From contig JAEZKH010000428.1 of NCBI GenBank assembly GCA_023415515.1, positions 1 through 20,836 on the forward strand: a stretch of 20,836 nt of DNA. The letters are read 5' to 3'. Positions 7,807-15,876 of this stretch are shown in pieces (position 1 is the first letter of the stretch; each line of letters starts with the position of its first letter). The notes below the pieces were generated by a model. That model saw only the letters and a program-made list of their open reading frames with translations, was not told the DNA's origin and ran no database searches. The stretch is from Actinomycetes bacterium. GTDB taxonomy: Bacteria; Actinomycetota; Actinomycetes; Mycobacteriales; Mycobacteriaceae. The position numbers and the translations under genes were made by a program.

Positions 7807-8541
7807 GTGAGCGCGGACGAACCCGAACGCGTCGTGATGCGGCGTGCCGACGGCAAGCCGATCAACGTGCTGGTCGTCGACGACGAACCCGTTCTCGCCG
7901 AGTTGGTGTCGATGGCCCTGCGCTACGAGGGATGGGACATCCAGACGGCCGGTGACGGCGCGACAGCAATCGCGTTGGCCAAAGACACACCGCCGGACGT
8001 CGTGGTGCTCGACGTGATGCTGCCGGACATGAGCGGCCTCGACGTGCTGCGCAAGCTACGCGAACGGATACCGCACCTGCCGCTGCTTTTACTGACCGCA
8101 AAGGACTCCGTCGAGGACCGGATCGCAGGGCTCACCGCAGGCGGCGACGACTATGTGACCAAGCCGTTCAGCCTCGAGGAAGTGGTGCTGCGTTTGCGGG
8201 CGCTGTTGCGGCGCACCGGCGTGACCAGCGAGACCGGCGGGGCGAAGATCACCGTCGGCGACCTGGTTCTCGACGAGGACAGCCACGAGGTCACCCGCGA
8301 CGGCGAGTCGATATCGCTGACCGCGACGGAGTTCGAACTGCTGCGCTTCATGATGCGAAACCCGAAGCGGGTGCTGTCCAAGGCACAGATCCTCGACCGG
8401 GTGTGGAGTTACGACTTCGGCGGGCGGTCCAACATCGTCGAGTTGTACGTGTCCTATCTCCGTAAGAAGATCGACAGCGGCCGTGAACCGATGATTCACA
8501 CGCTGCGGGGCGCTGGTTATGTCCTCAAGCCCGCACATTGA
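7807..8541 (+). CDS. OmpR/PhoB-family response regulator, PhoP/TrcR-like
   Basis: DNA-binding response regulator, 244 aa. Receiver domain at about 20-135: acidic pocket VVDDE (Asp25-Asp26), phosphoacceptor Asp69 in VVLDVMLPDMSG, switch Thr in LLLTAKD, and conserved Lys in DDYVTKPFS. The C-terminal winged helix (about 150-244) has the recognition-helix pattern SNIVELYVSYLRKKID and ends with the usual HTLRGAGYVLK; both resemble mycobacterial PhoP. GTG 7807 is chosen because it lies 7 nt after AATAAT and would give a leaderless mRNA; GTG 7831 and ATG 7834 are alternatives. It overlaps the kinase gene by 23 nt. It probably regulates itself, the divergent membrane protein and possibly the downstream glycosyltransferases. 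The exact mycobacterial ortholog is uncertain. Confidence 0.93.
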   Translation: MSADEPERVVMRRADGKPINVLVVDDEPVLAELVSMALRYEGWDIQTAGDGATAIALAKDTPPDVVVLDVMLPDMSGLDVLRKLRERIPHLPLLLLTAKDSVEDRIAGLTAGGDDYVTKPFSLEEVVLRLRALLRRTGVTSETGGAKITVGDLVLDEDSHEVTRDGESISLTATEFELLRFMMRNPKRVLSKAQILDRVWSYDFGGRSNIVELYVSYLRKKIDSGREPMIHTLRGAGYVLKPAH

Positions 8542-10138
8542 GCAACCTGGGCTGCTGACCCGCATCCGGTCACCCCGAACATGGTCCTTACGCGCGCGAC
8601 TACTGGTCACCCAGGTGGCGCTGCTCGCGGTCGTGTGCGCCGGTATCGGCATCGCGACAGGCTTTGCGCTGCAACGCTTCCTGACCCACCAGCTCGATCT
8701 GCAGCTGATCGTGGCGGGCCGCCGGTCGGCGGCGATCCTGACCTTCGGGCCGCCGCCCCCGCCGGGCTTCGGGCCCCCGAGATCGATGCCGGGACCGCCG
8801 TTCCCCATGCCGTCGCCCACAGATCGCCCGCGACGCATCATCATCCGCGAGGACGACGGACCCGGACCTGAATTCCTCAACGCCCCGGGGCAGGCCGCGC
8901 GCATGGTCGGCGCGGTCATCGGCGACGGGGTAGCGGTCGATGCCGGAGTGATCACCGCCGACGGTGCCCGCTCCGCAATCAGCCCGGCGGCCACGACCCA
9001 ACTGGCGCAGATCGCACCCAATCGTCATCCGACGACGGTCGACCTCGACGGCCTCGGCCGATATCGGTTGGTGAGCAACCACTCCCGCGGACCAGAGGAG
9101 ACGATCGTGGTCGGCTTGCCGACCTCCGATGTCGACGACACCCTGCTGTGGGTGCTGGTGATGTTCTGCATCGTCGGTGTGGTCGCGCTCATCGCCGCGA
9201 CGACGGCGGGCATATTGATCATCCGGCGGCAGCTGCGGCCGCTGTCGACGGTTTCCGCGGCCGCCCGACAGGTGGCCGATCTGGAGCTGGACCGCGGGGA
9301 GGTCCGGCTGCCCACGCCGATCGTCAAAGTCGACCCCGCGAGCGCCCATACCGAGATCGGCCAGCTCGGCTCGGCGCTCAACCGCATGCTCGATCGCATC
9401 GCGGGTGCGTTGTCGGCACGGTATGCGAGCGAGATGCGGGTTCGGCAGTTCGTCGCCGACGCCAGCCACGAACTGCGCACCCCACTCGCCGCCATCCGCG
9501 GATACACCGAACTGGCGCAACGGAAGCAGGATGTTCTGCCCGACGACGTCGCGCATGCGATGAGCCGGGTGGAGTCCGAGACGGACCGTATGACGCACCT
9601 CGTCGAGGACATGCTGTTGCTCGCGCGTCTCGACACTGGGCGGCCGCTGCAGCGCGAACAGGTGGATCTGTCTCGGCTGGTGGTCGACGCCGCCAGCGAC
9701 GCGCGCATCGCGGGCCCGGATCACCGATGGTCGCTGGATCTTCCCGAGGAGCCGGTCGTGGTGCGCGGGGACGAGGCGCGGTTGCATCAAGTGCTGGCCA
9801 ATCTGCTCGCGAACGCGCGCACGCACACCCCCGCAGGCACGTCGGTGATCACCGCGCTGGCACTCGACGGCGATCACGCCGTCCTCACCGTGACCGACGA
9901 CGGGCCGGGAATTCCGGTGTGGCTGCAACCGGAGGTGTTCGAGCGGTTCGCTCGCGGCGACTCGTCGCGTTCGCGGCGCGAGGGCAGCACCGGACTCGGC
10001 CTCGCGATCGTCGCCGCGGTGGTCAGGGCCCACAGCGGGACCATCGAGGTGCACAGCGTGCCAGGGCAGACCGAGTTCGTGGTGCGGCTGCCGTTCGATT
10101 CACAGTCAAGCCACAGCGAGGCCCGATCTCAGCCATAG
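8519..10138 (+). CDS. Two-component sensor histidine kinase with proline-rich sensor loop
   Basis: Membrane sensor kinase (539 aa), partner of the preceding response regulator. TM1 is at about 28-50. An extracytoplasmic sensor region of about 150 residues begins with an unusual Pro/Gly/Met-rich stretch at 76-100 (FGPPPPPGFGPP...). TM2 follows (LLWVLVMFCIVGVVALIAAT), then a HAMP region. The HisKA domain has phosphoacceptor His317 in FVADASHELRTPLAAIRGY. The HATPase domain shows the N box (HQVLANLLANARTHTP), G1 (DDGPGIP), F box (FERFARGD) and G2 (GSTGLGLAI), so all catalytic elements are intact. The ATG at 8519 is the only good start before TM1 in this frame. The stop is 22 nt before the chosen start of the first glycosyltransferase, suggesting co-transcription. 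Confidence 0.93.
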   Translation: MSSSPHIEQPGLLTRIRSPRTWSLRARLLVTQVALLAVVCAGIGIATGFALQRFLTHQLDLQLIVAGRRSAAILTFGPPPPPGFGPPRSMPGPPFPMPSPTDRPRRIIIREDDGPGPEFLNAPGQAARMVGAVIGDGVAVDAGVITADGARSAISPAATTQLAQIAPNRHPTTVDLDGLGRYRLVSNHSRGPEETIVVGLPTSDVDDTLLWVLVMFCIVGVVALIAATTAGILIIRRQLRPLSTVSAAARQVADLELDRGEVRLPTPIVKVDPASAHTEIGQLGSALNRMLDRIAGALSARYASEMRVRQFVADASHELRTPLAAIRGYTELAQRKQDVLPDDVAHAMSRVESETDRMTHLVEDMLLLARLDTGRPLQREQVDLSRLVVDAASDARIAGPDHRWSLDLPEEPVVVRGDEARLHQVLANLLANARTHTPAGTSVITALALDGDHAVLTVTDDGPGIPVWLQPEVFERFARGDSSRSRREGSTGLGLAIVAAVVRAHSGTIEVHSVPGQTEFVVRLPFDSQSSHSEARSQP

Positions 10139-10160
10139 CGCCGTGGTCGAGGATCGGCCG

Positions 10161-12044
10161 GTGACCTCTGTCCTTCTTGCCGGGGCTTCTCCTCGCGAGC
10201 AGACGCAAAAGCACGCGACACGCCGCGCGACACGCGGCTTTTGCGTCTGCTCGCCGAGGGCCGGGTTCCTCGCGCTGTTAGTCGGCGCGGCGGCGTTGTT
10301 CTTGTGGGATCTGTCGGCGAGTGGATGGGCGAACAGCTTCTACTCGGCCGCAGCGCAGGCCGGCGCCGACAACGTGACGGCGATGTTGTTCGGGTCGAGC
10401 GATGCCGCCAACGCCATCACCGTCGACAAGACACCCGCCGCCCTGTGGGTCATCGACATCTCGGTGCGCATCTTCGGCCTGAACCCGTGGAGCGTACTGG
10501 TCCCGCAGGCCATCGAGGGCGTTGCGGCGGTCGCCGTGCTGTACGCGGCCGTACGACGAGTCGGCGGGTCCGGTGCGGCGCTGCTCGCGGGCACGATCAT
10601 GGTGCTGACGCCGGTCGCCGCGTTGATCTTCCGCTTCAACAACCCCGACGCGTTGCTGGTCCTCCTCCTCGTCGTCGGTGCCTACTGCACTCAGCGGGCG
10701 TGCGAAAAGGACAGCAGCCGTTGGTGGCTGATCCTCGCGGGCGTCGCGGTCGGATTCGGCTTCCTCGCCAAGATGATGCAGGCGCTGCTTGTGGTACCCG
10801 GCTTCACCGCGGCCTACCTGACGGCGGACAGTCGCCCGATGGGGCGGCGCCTGCTCGACATCGTGGCGATGCTTGCCGCGATGGCCGTGGCTGCGGGTTG
10901 GTACCTGGTGCTCGTCGAGGCCTGGCCGTCGGCGCATCGACCCTACATCGGTGGATCACAACACGACAGCATCATCGAACTGGCGTTGGGCTACAACGGG
11001 ATCGGCAGGCTGACCGGCGACGAACCCGGCGGGCTCGGCAACCTGAACTTCGACGTCGGCTGGGGCAGGCTGTTCGATCGCGGGATGGGCGCGGACATCG
11101 CATGGCTGCTGCCCGCCGCCGTCATCTGCCTCGGCGCCATGGCCGTCGCCGCGCGAAGGGCGCCGAGGACCGACCCGCTGCGCGCTGCCGTCATCATCTG
11201 GGGCGGGTGGCTGTTGGTGACGGCGGCCGTGTTCAGCTTCATGAACGGCATCGTGCACCCGTACTACACGGTGGCACTCGCGCCTGCGATCGCTGCGCTG
11301 GTGGGCATCGGAGGACATCTTTTGTGGCAGAACAGGTCTCGACCTCCCTGGGCCACCGCCTCGGCCGGTGCCGTGCTCGTGACGTCTGTGCTGGCGTGTG
11401 TGCTCTTGAGCCGCTCCGACGGGTGGTTGCCGTGGCTGCGGGCGGTGGTCGCGGTCGGTGGAGTGGCGGCAGCGGTGCTGCTGCTCGTCGCCGGGCGGAT
11501 GACCGATGCGGCCGGGCGTGCGGTCGCCGGCCTGGCGGTGGCGGCGTCGCTGGCCGGTCCGTCGGCGTATGCCGTTGCCACGGCAGCGACGCCACACACC
11601 GGGTCCATACCCTCGGTGGGGCCGGCGGGCCGCGGGTTCGGGCATATGGCGGCGGGCGGCCTGTTGAGCGCACCGACTCCCGGTGCGGGTTTGACCGCCG
11701 CGCTCGCCGATCACGCCGAGGACTACACGTGGGTCGCTGCGACACTCGGCTCGAACAACGCCGCGGGATACCAATTGGCCGCAGACGCACCGGTGATGGC
11801 CGTCGGCGGGTTCAACGGAACAGATCCCGCCCCCACATTGGCGCAGTTTCGGGGATATGTCGCCGAGAAGAGGATCCACTACTTCATCCGCGGTCGAGTG
11901 ATGTTCGGCGGGTGGGCTGGAGCCGGCTCGTCGGGCAGCCGCGACGCGGCCGCGATCGCCGAGTGGGTCGAGACGAACTTCACACCCGCCACCCTGGACA
12001 ACGCCGTCGTCTACGACCTCACGCAGCCGCCGAAGAACTCATAG
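10161..12044 (+). CDS. Polytopic glycosyltransferase, YkcB/PMT_2-like (paralog 1)
   Basis: Integral membrane glycosyltransferase of the PMT_2/ArnT-like (GT-C) superfamily, 627 aa. It probably moves a sugar from a polyprenyl-phosphate donor to an acceptor outside the membrane. Following TM1 is the first-loop motif SGWANSFYSAAAQAG...FGSSD...ITVDKTPAALWV. About ten membrane segments follow, including the FSFMNGIVHPYYTVALAPA region. The C-terminal ~150 residues form a soluble domain (VGGFNGTDPAPTLAQFRGYV). GTG 10161 is chosen because GAGGA lies 7 nt upstream; GTG 10143 is an alternative. Any start that keeps TM1 forces translation through the 10195-10254 palindrome, giving the odd tail EQTQKHATRRATRGFCVC. 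Paralog of the gene at 13395. Sugar and acceptor are unknown. Confidence 0.88.
   Translation: MTSVLLAGASPREQTQKHATRRATRGFCVCSPRAGFLALLVGAAALFLWDLSASGWANSFYSAAAQAGADNVTAMLFGSSDAANAITVDKTPAALWVIDISVRIFGLNPWSVLVPQAIEGVAAVAVLYAAVRRVGGSGAALLAGTIMVLTPVAALIFRFNNPDALLVLLLVVGAYCTQRACEKDSSRWWLILAGVAVGFGFLAKMMQALLVVPGFTAAYLTADSRPMGRRLLDIVAMLAAMAVAAGWYLVLVEAWPSAHRPYIGGSQHDSIIELALGYNGIGRLTGDEPGGLGNLNFDVGWGRLFDRGMGADIAWLLPAAVICLGAMAVAARRAPRTDPLRAAVIIWGGWLLVTAAVFSFMNGIVHPYYTVALAPAIAALVGIGGHLLWQNRSRPPWATASAGAVLVTSVLACVLLSRSDGWLPWLRAVVAVGGVAAAVLLLVAGRMTDAAGRAVAGLAVAASLAGPSAYAVATAATPHTGSIPSVGPAGRGFGHMAAGGLLSAPTPGAGLTAALADHAEDYTWVAATLGSNNAAGYQLAADAPVMAVGGFNGTDPAPTLAQFRGYVAEKRIHYFIRGRVMFGGWAGAGSSGSRDAAAIAEWVETNFTPATLDNAVVYDLTQPPKNS
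10195..10254 (+). repeat. Palindromic repeat element, copy 1 (inside a coding sequence)
   Basis: Perfect 18-bp inverted arms, GCGAGCAGACGCAAAAGC at 10195-10212 and its exact complement at 10237-10254. The 24-nt centre contains CGCGACACGC twice (10214-10223 and 10226-10235). The copy at 16931-16976 shares the CAAAAG/CTTTTG arms and the double CGCGACACGC centre. It lies near the 5' end of the glycosyltransferase gene that starts at 10161. Confidence 0.9.
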
Positions 12045-12091
12045 CCCAGACATAGCTTCGCCCCACGGAGCCGACAGCCTGCTCCTCGACC

Positions 12092-13363
12092 ATGGAGGTC
12101 ATGACGGACATCGCCCTCGATCCCGACACCACTGCAGGCAGGCAAACCCGCTTCGAGTCGCGGCCGAACGCGGCGATCTCGGCCAGAGCCGCGGGGGTGC
12201 CGGTCCTCGACGTGGTGATTCCGGTGTACAACGAGCAAGCCACGCTGGCGGACTCGGTGCACCGGCTGCACACCCACCTGCGCGAGCAGTTTCCATTTCC
12301 GGCGCGCATCACGATCGCCGACAACGCCAGCGTCGACGACACATGCCGCATCGCGGCGCAGTTGGCTGACGAACTTCCCGATGTTCGGGTCGTCCGCCTC
12401 GAAGAGAAGGGCCGCGGCCGCGCGCTACAGGCGGCGTGGTCGACATCTGATGCCCCTGTGCTGGCCTACATGGACGTCGACCTGTCAACCGGTCTCGCGG
12501 CACTGGCACCGCTTGTCGCCCCGCTGATCTCGGGTCACTCCGATCTCGCGATCGGTACCCGGCTGGGGCGTGGCGCCCGGGTTGTCCGAGGCCCGAAGCG
12601 CGAGATCATCTCGCGCTGCTACAACCTGATCCTCAAGAGCACCCTGGCGGCGGGCTTCTCCGACGCGCAGTGCGGTTTCAAGGCGGTCCGCGCCGACGTG
12701 GCTCACCTGCTGCTGCCGCACATCGCCGACACCGGATGGTTCTTCGACACCGAGTTGCTGGTGCTCGCAGAGCGCACCGGGCTGCGCATCCACGAAGTTC
12801 CGGTCGACTGGGTCGACGACCCCGACAGCAGGGTGGACATCGTGTCGACCGCAACCGAAGACTTCAAGGGCATCGCCCGGCTGTTGCGTGGCTTTGCGAG
12901 GGGCTCCGTTCCGGTGCACATCCTTGCGGCGCAGCTTGGATCACGAGACGCCGCCGCTCCGGGTTCGCTGCTGCGTCAGACCGTGCGGTTCGCCAGCGTC
13001 GGAATCGTCTCGACGATCGCGTACCTGCTGTTGTTCATGGCGCTGCACGGGATGCTGGGCGCCCAGGCGGCGAATCTGACCGCGCTGCTGGTGACCGCCA
13101 TCGGCAACACCGCGGCCAACCGTCGCTTCACCTTCGGAGTGGCGGGCACCCAGCGTGCGGCGCGCCACCACTTCGAGGGGCTGATCGTGTTCGGCATCGC
13201 GCTCGCCATCACCAGCGGATCGCTTGCCCTTCTCCACAATTTCGCCCCAGAACCAGCCCGCTACGTCGACGCCGCCGTCCTGGTCGTGGCGAATCTCCTC
13301 GCCACCGCCGCGCGATTCGTGCTGCTGCGAGGCTGGGTGTTTCACCCGCGCCGCAACCGATGA
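12092..13363 (+). CDS. GT2 polyprenyl-phosphate sugar synthase fused to GtrA-like membrane domain
   Basis: Two-domain protein, 423 aa. Residues ~40-275 are a family 2 glycosyltransferase of the dolichyl-phosphate mannose/glucose synthase type: VVIPVYNEQ nucleotide-binding start, ADNASVDDT, KGRGRALQAAW, metal-binding DVD at about 128-130 in YMDVDLS, and QCGFKAVR. Residues ~292-418 are a GtrA domain with four membrane helices (VRFASVGIVSTIAYLLLFMA, ...GNTAANRRFTF...), which in related systems helps flip or present the lipid-linked sugar. The likely role is making the polyprenyl-phosphate sugar used by the two flanking GT-C enzymes. B. subtilis ykcB-ykcC is a comparable pairing. ATG 12092 and ATG 12101 are both possible; neither has an ideally spaced ribosome binding site. 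The gene lies 47 nt after its upstream neighbour and 31 nt before the next. Confidence 0.92.
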   Translation: MEVMTDIALDPDTTAGRQTRFESRPNAAISARAAGVPVLDVVIPVYNEQATLADSVHRLHTHLREQFPFPARITIADNASVDDTCRIAAQLADELPDVRVVRLEEKGRGRALQAAWSTSDAPVLAYMDVDLSTGLAALAPLVAPLISGHSDLAIGTRLGRGARVVRGPKREIISRCYNLILKSTLAAGFSDAQCGFKAVRADVAHLLLPHIADTGWFFDTELLVLAERTGLRIHEVPVDWVDDPDSRVDIVSTATEDFKGIARLLRGFARGSVPVHILAAQLGSRDAAAPGSLLRQTVRFASVGIVSTIAYLLLFMALHGMLGAQAANLTALLVTAIGNTAANRRFTFGVAGTQRAARHHFEGLIVFGIALAITSGSLALLHNFAPEPARYVDAAVLVVANLLATAARFVLLRGWVFHPRRNR

Positions 13364-13394
13364 CTGTTCTGAGACCCGAAGGAACGTACGACAG

Positions 13395-15302
13395 ATGATC
13401 CTCACCGTTGACCCGTACACCTCGACGCCGGTTACGGCTGACCAGCAGGCGGCGCGACCACGCTGGCTCACCCCCGCCCTGGGGGCACTGCTTCTGAGCA
13501 CCGCGGTGCTGTATCTGTGGGGCCTCGGCTCGTCCGGCTGGGCCAACGACTATTACGCCGCGGCCGCCCAGGCCGGTACGCAGAACCTGAAGGCGTGGCT
13601 GTTCGGGTCGCTCGATCCCGGCAACTCCATCACGGTCGACAAGCCGCCCGCCGCGCTGTGGGTGATGGCGCTGAGCGGACGGCTTTTCGGCTTCAATGCG
13701 TTCACCATGCTGCTGCCGCAGGCGCTCATGGGTGTCGGTGCGGTCGGCCTGCTCTACGCAACGGTGCGCCGGGTCAGCGGGCCCGGTGCCGGGTTGATCG
13801 CGGGCGCTGCGCTGGCGGTGACGCCCGTTGCGGCGCTGATGTTCCGCTTCAACAATCCGGATGCCCTGTTGGTGCTTCTGCTGATCCTGGCCGCGTACTG
13901 CATCGTGCGGGCCGTGGAGGCGGCGAGCACGAAGTGGGTCGCGTTGGCCGGCTTGGCGATCGGCGCCGCGTTCCTGGCCAAACTGTTGCAGGCATTTCTG
14001 GTGACGCCGGGCTTGGCACTGGCGTTTCTGGTCGCCGCACCTGTCGGGTGGTGGCAGCGCGTGGGAAAGCTGATGGTCGGTGCGGCGACAATGGTCGCAT
14101 CGGCGGGCTCCTACCTCGCGCTGGTCGGCCTGTGGCCCGCCGAGTCGCGGCCCTACATCGGTGGCTCCACCGATAACAGCCTTTTGCAATTGACCCTCGG
14201 CTACAACGGCATTCAGCGTGTGCTCGGCGGGCACGGGCCCGGGAGGGGGTTCCGTCCGTCCGGGCCACCGCCCGGATCCGGATCAGACGGCACCGACGGT
14301 ATGGGGCATCTGTTCTTCGGCGGCAATCCCGGTGTCGGCCGGATGTTCGGCATGTCGATGGGCACCGAAGCCTCGTGGTTGTTGCCTGCCGCGCTTGCCG
14401 GACTGGTTGCCGGGCTGTGGCTGACCCGCAAGTCCCCGCGCACCGACCGGGTTCGCGCAAGCCTGCTGCTCTGGGGTGGTTGGCTGCTGGTCACGGCCGC
14501 GGTGTTCAGCTTCATGGACGGCATCATCCACCCGTACTACACCGTTGCGCTGGCACCCGCGATCGCCGCGGTGGTCGGCATCACGGTGCGCGAACTCTGG
14601 CGCGTCAGGGCGCATGTGGCCGCCCGGCTCGTGCTGGCAGCGATGTCGGCGGGAACCGGCGTGTGGGCCTTCGTTCTCTTGGACCGCACACCGGACTGGC
14701 TACCCGCCCTGCGCTGGGTCGTGCTCGTCGGCTCGGTGCTGTTCGCGGTGGCGGTGGCCACCGGCACGCGGCTCGGCGCTCGAACGGCAGCGCTATCAGC
14801 GGCGGGCGCAATGCTTTTCGCCGTTGTCGCGCCCGCTGCCTATGCCATCGAAACCGTTGCGACCGCGCACAACGGACCCATCTCCACCTCGGGTCCGAGC
14901 AAGGGCGCTGCGTTCGGGTTCGGGCCGGGCGGACATGGCGGCTCCGGTGCCCGCATGGCCGATGACTCCGCGCTCGCTGAGTTGGTGCAGGGTCTCGACA
15001 ATCGTTGGGCCGCAGCGACGGTCGGCTCGATGGGGGCAAGCGGCCTGGAACTGAAGACCGGCGCATCCGTCATGGCGATCGGCGGCTTCGCCGGCAGCGA
15101 CGACTCGCCGACGCTGGAGCAGTTCCAGCGTTATGTCGCCGACCACGAGGTGCGGTACTTCATCGCAGGTGACAAGTTCGGGCCTGCCGGCCATCACGAG
15201 TCCGGCGCGGCCGCCCAGATCACGTCGTGGGTGCAGAAGAACTTCGCCCCGGTGAAGGTGGGCAGCAGCACCGTCTACGACCTCGACGCGCCCGTGACGT
15301 GA
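13395..15302 (+). CDS. Polytopic glycosyltransferase, YkcB/PMT_2-like (paralog 2)
   Basis: GT-C-type membrane glycosyltransferase, 635 aa, colinear over its length with the one at 10161. Shared blocks include GSSGWANDYYAAAAQAG, ITVDKPPAALWVMALSGRLF, FRFNNPDALLVLLL, RPYIGGS, FSFMDGIIHPYYTVALAPA and the C-terminal VAIGGFAG-like/PTLEQFQRYVA region. It keeps the VDKPP form of the first-loop motif, whereas paralog 1 has VDKTP. It also has an inserted Gly/Pro/Ser-rich loop (about GGHGPGRGFRPSGPPPGSGS) absent from paralog 1. ATG 13395 is chosen because the longer frame back to 13224 is shadow sequence inside the GT2 gene; GAAGGAA lies about 10 nt upstream. Third gene of the likely glycosylation operon. 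Lipid-linked sugar donor from the GT2 neighbour is inferred; the acceptor is unknown. Confidence 0.92.
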   Translation: MILTVDPYTSTPVTADQQAARPRWLTPALGALLLSTAVLYLWGLGSSGWANDYYAAAAQAGTQNLKAWLFGSLDPGNSITVDKPPAALWVMALSGRLFGFNAFTMLLPQALMGVGAVGLLYATVRRVSGPGAGLIAGAALAVTPVAALMFRFNNPDALLVLLLILAAYCIVRAVEAASTKWVALAGLAIGAAFLAKLLQAFLVTPGLALAFLVAAPVGWWQRVGKLMVGAATMVASAGSYLALVGLWPAESRPYIGGSTDNSLLQLTLGYNGIQRVLGGHGPGRGFRPSGPPPGSGSDGTDGMGHLFFGGNPGVGRMFGMSMGTEASWLLPAALAGLVAGLWLTRKSPRTDRVRASLLLWGGWLLVTAAVFSFMDGIIHPYYTVALAPAIAAVVGITVRELWRVRAHVAARLVLAAMSAGTGVWAFVLLDRTPDWLPALRWVVLVGSVLFAVAVATGTRLGARTAALSAAGAMLFAVVAPAAYAIETVATAHNGPISTSGPSKGAAFGFGPGGHGGSGARMADDSALAELVQGLDNRWAAATVGSMGASGLELKTGASVMAIGGFAGSDDSPTLEQFQRYVADHEVRYFIAGDKFGPAGHHESGAAAQITSWVQKNFAPVKVGSSTVYDLDAPVT

Positions 15303-15351
15303 GGAATCGCGATGATTCTGACGCGTGGCGGACGGGCGCCGTGTTGTTATC

Positions 15352-15373
15352 GTCGGATCGTTTGCGAGCCGAC
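15352..15373 (+). promoter_or_regulatory. Small hairpin abutting the carbonic anhydrase ribosome binding site
   Basis: GTCGG-A-TCG / CGA-G-CCGAC forms an eight-pair stem with one A-G mismatch and a TTTG loop. It ends one base before the AAGGAG ribosome binding site at 15374-15379. Such a stem could affect translation initiation. The sequence is short and GC-rich, so a chance origin is possible. Confidence 0.35.
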
Positions 15374-15384
15374 AAGGAGTCGAG

Positions 15385-15876
15385 ATGACCGTGACAGACG
15401 AGTACCTGAAAAACAACGAGGAGTACGCCAAGAACTTCTCCGGCCCGCTACCGCTGCCGCCGAGCAAACATGTGGCCGTGGTGGCGTGCATGGACGCCCG
15501 CATCGACGTGTACCGGGTACTGGGCATCAACGAAGGTGAGGCCCACGTCATCCGCAACGCAGGCGGGGTCGTCACCGATGACGAGATCCGCTCGCTGGCG
15601 ATCAGCCAACGGCTGCTCGGCACGAAGGAGATCATTCTCATCCACCACACCGACTGCGGGATGTTGACGTTCACCGACGACGACTTCAAGCGCACCATCC
15701 AGGACGAGATCGGAATCAAACCGGAGTGGGCCGCCGAGGCGTTCCCGGATGTCGAAGAAGACGTGCGGCAGTCGCTGCGCCGGATCGAGGCGAGCCCGTT
15801 CGTCACCAAGCACGAATCGTTGCGGGGCTTCGTGTTCGACGTCGCGACCGGCAAGCTCAACGAGGTCGGCGTTTAA
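15385..15876 (+). CDS. canA: Beta-carbonic anhydrase (Rv1284/CanA type)
   Basis: Cytoplasmic zinc enzyme interconverting CO2 and bicarbonate, 163 aa, the same length as M. tuberculosis Rv1284. Zinc ligands Cys35 (ACMDARID), His88 and Cys91 (HHTDCG) are present, with the Asp37-Arg39 pair that controls access to zinc. The GEAHVIRNAGG strand is also typical. ATG 15385 is chosen because AAGGAG sits 5 nt upstream and MTVTDEYLKNNEEYAKNF matches the family start. The frame continues upstream to 15325, which I reject. It lies 82 nt after the glycosyltransferase gene and, as in M. tuberculosis, precedes cysD. Here another gene is interposed. No clear promoter of its own was found. Confidence 0.96.
   Translation: MTVTDEYLKNNEEYAKNFSGPLPLPPSKHVAVVACMDARIDVYRVLGINEGEAHVIRNAGGVVTDDEIRSLAISQRLLGTKEIILIHHTDCGMLTFTDDDFKRTIQDEIGIKPEWAAEAFPDVEEDVRQSLRRIEASPFVTKHESLRGFVFDVATGKLNEVGV

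Noticed and set aside
8600..10054. 484-codon open frame on the minus strand
   Set aside because: It covers the sensor kinase, whose H, N, G1, F and G2 boxes are all intact. The opposite translation is Arg/His-rich without any motif.
10241..12055. 604-codon open frame overlapping the first glycosyltransferase on the same strand
   Set aside because: It is a shifted frame rich in Arg and Gly. The other frame gives regular membrane helices and matches its paralog.
15749..15876. Frameshift between the carbonic anhydrase and the following gene (fusion)
   Set aside because: The carbonic anhydrase ends at its normal 163-residue length with a complete C-terminus, so a broken fusion is not needed to explain the overlap.
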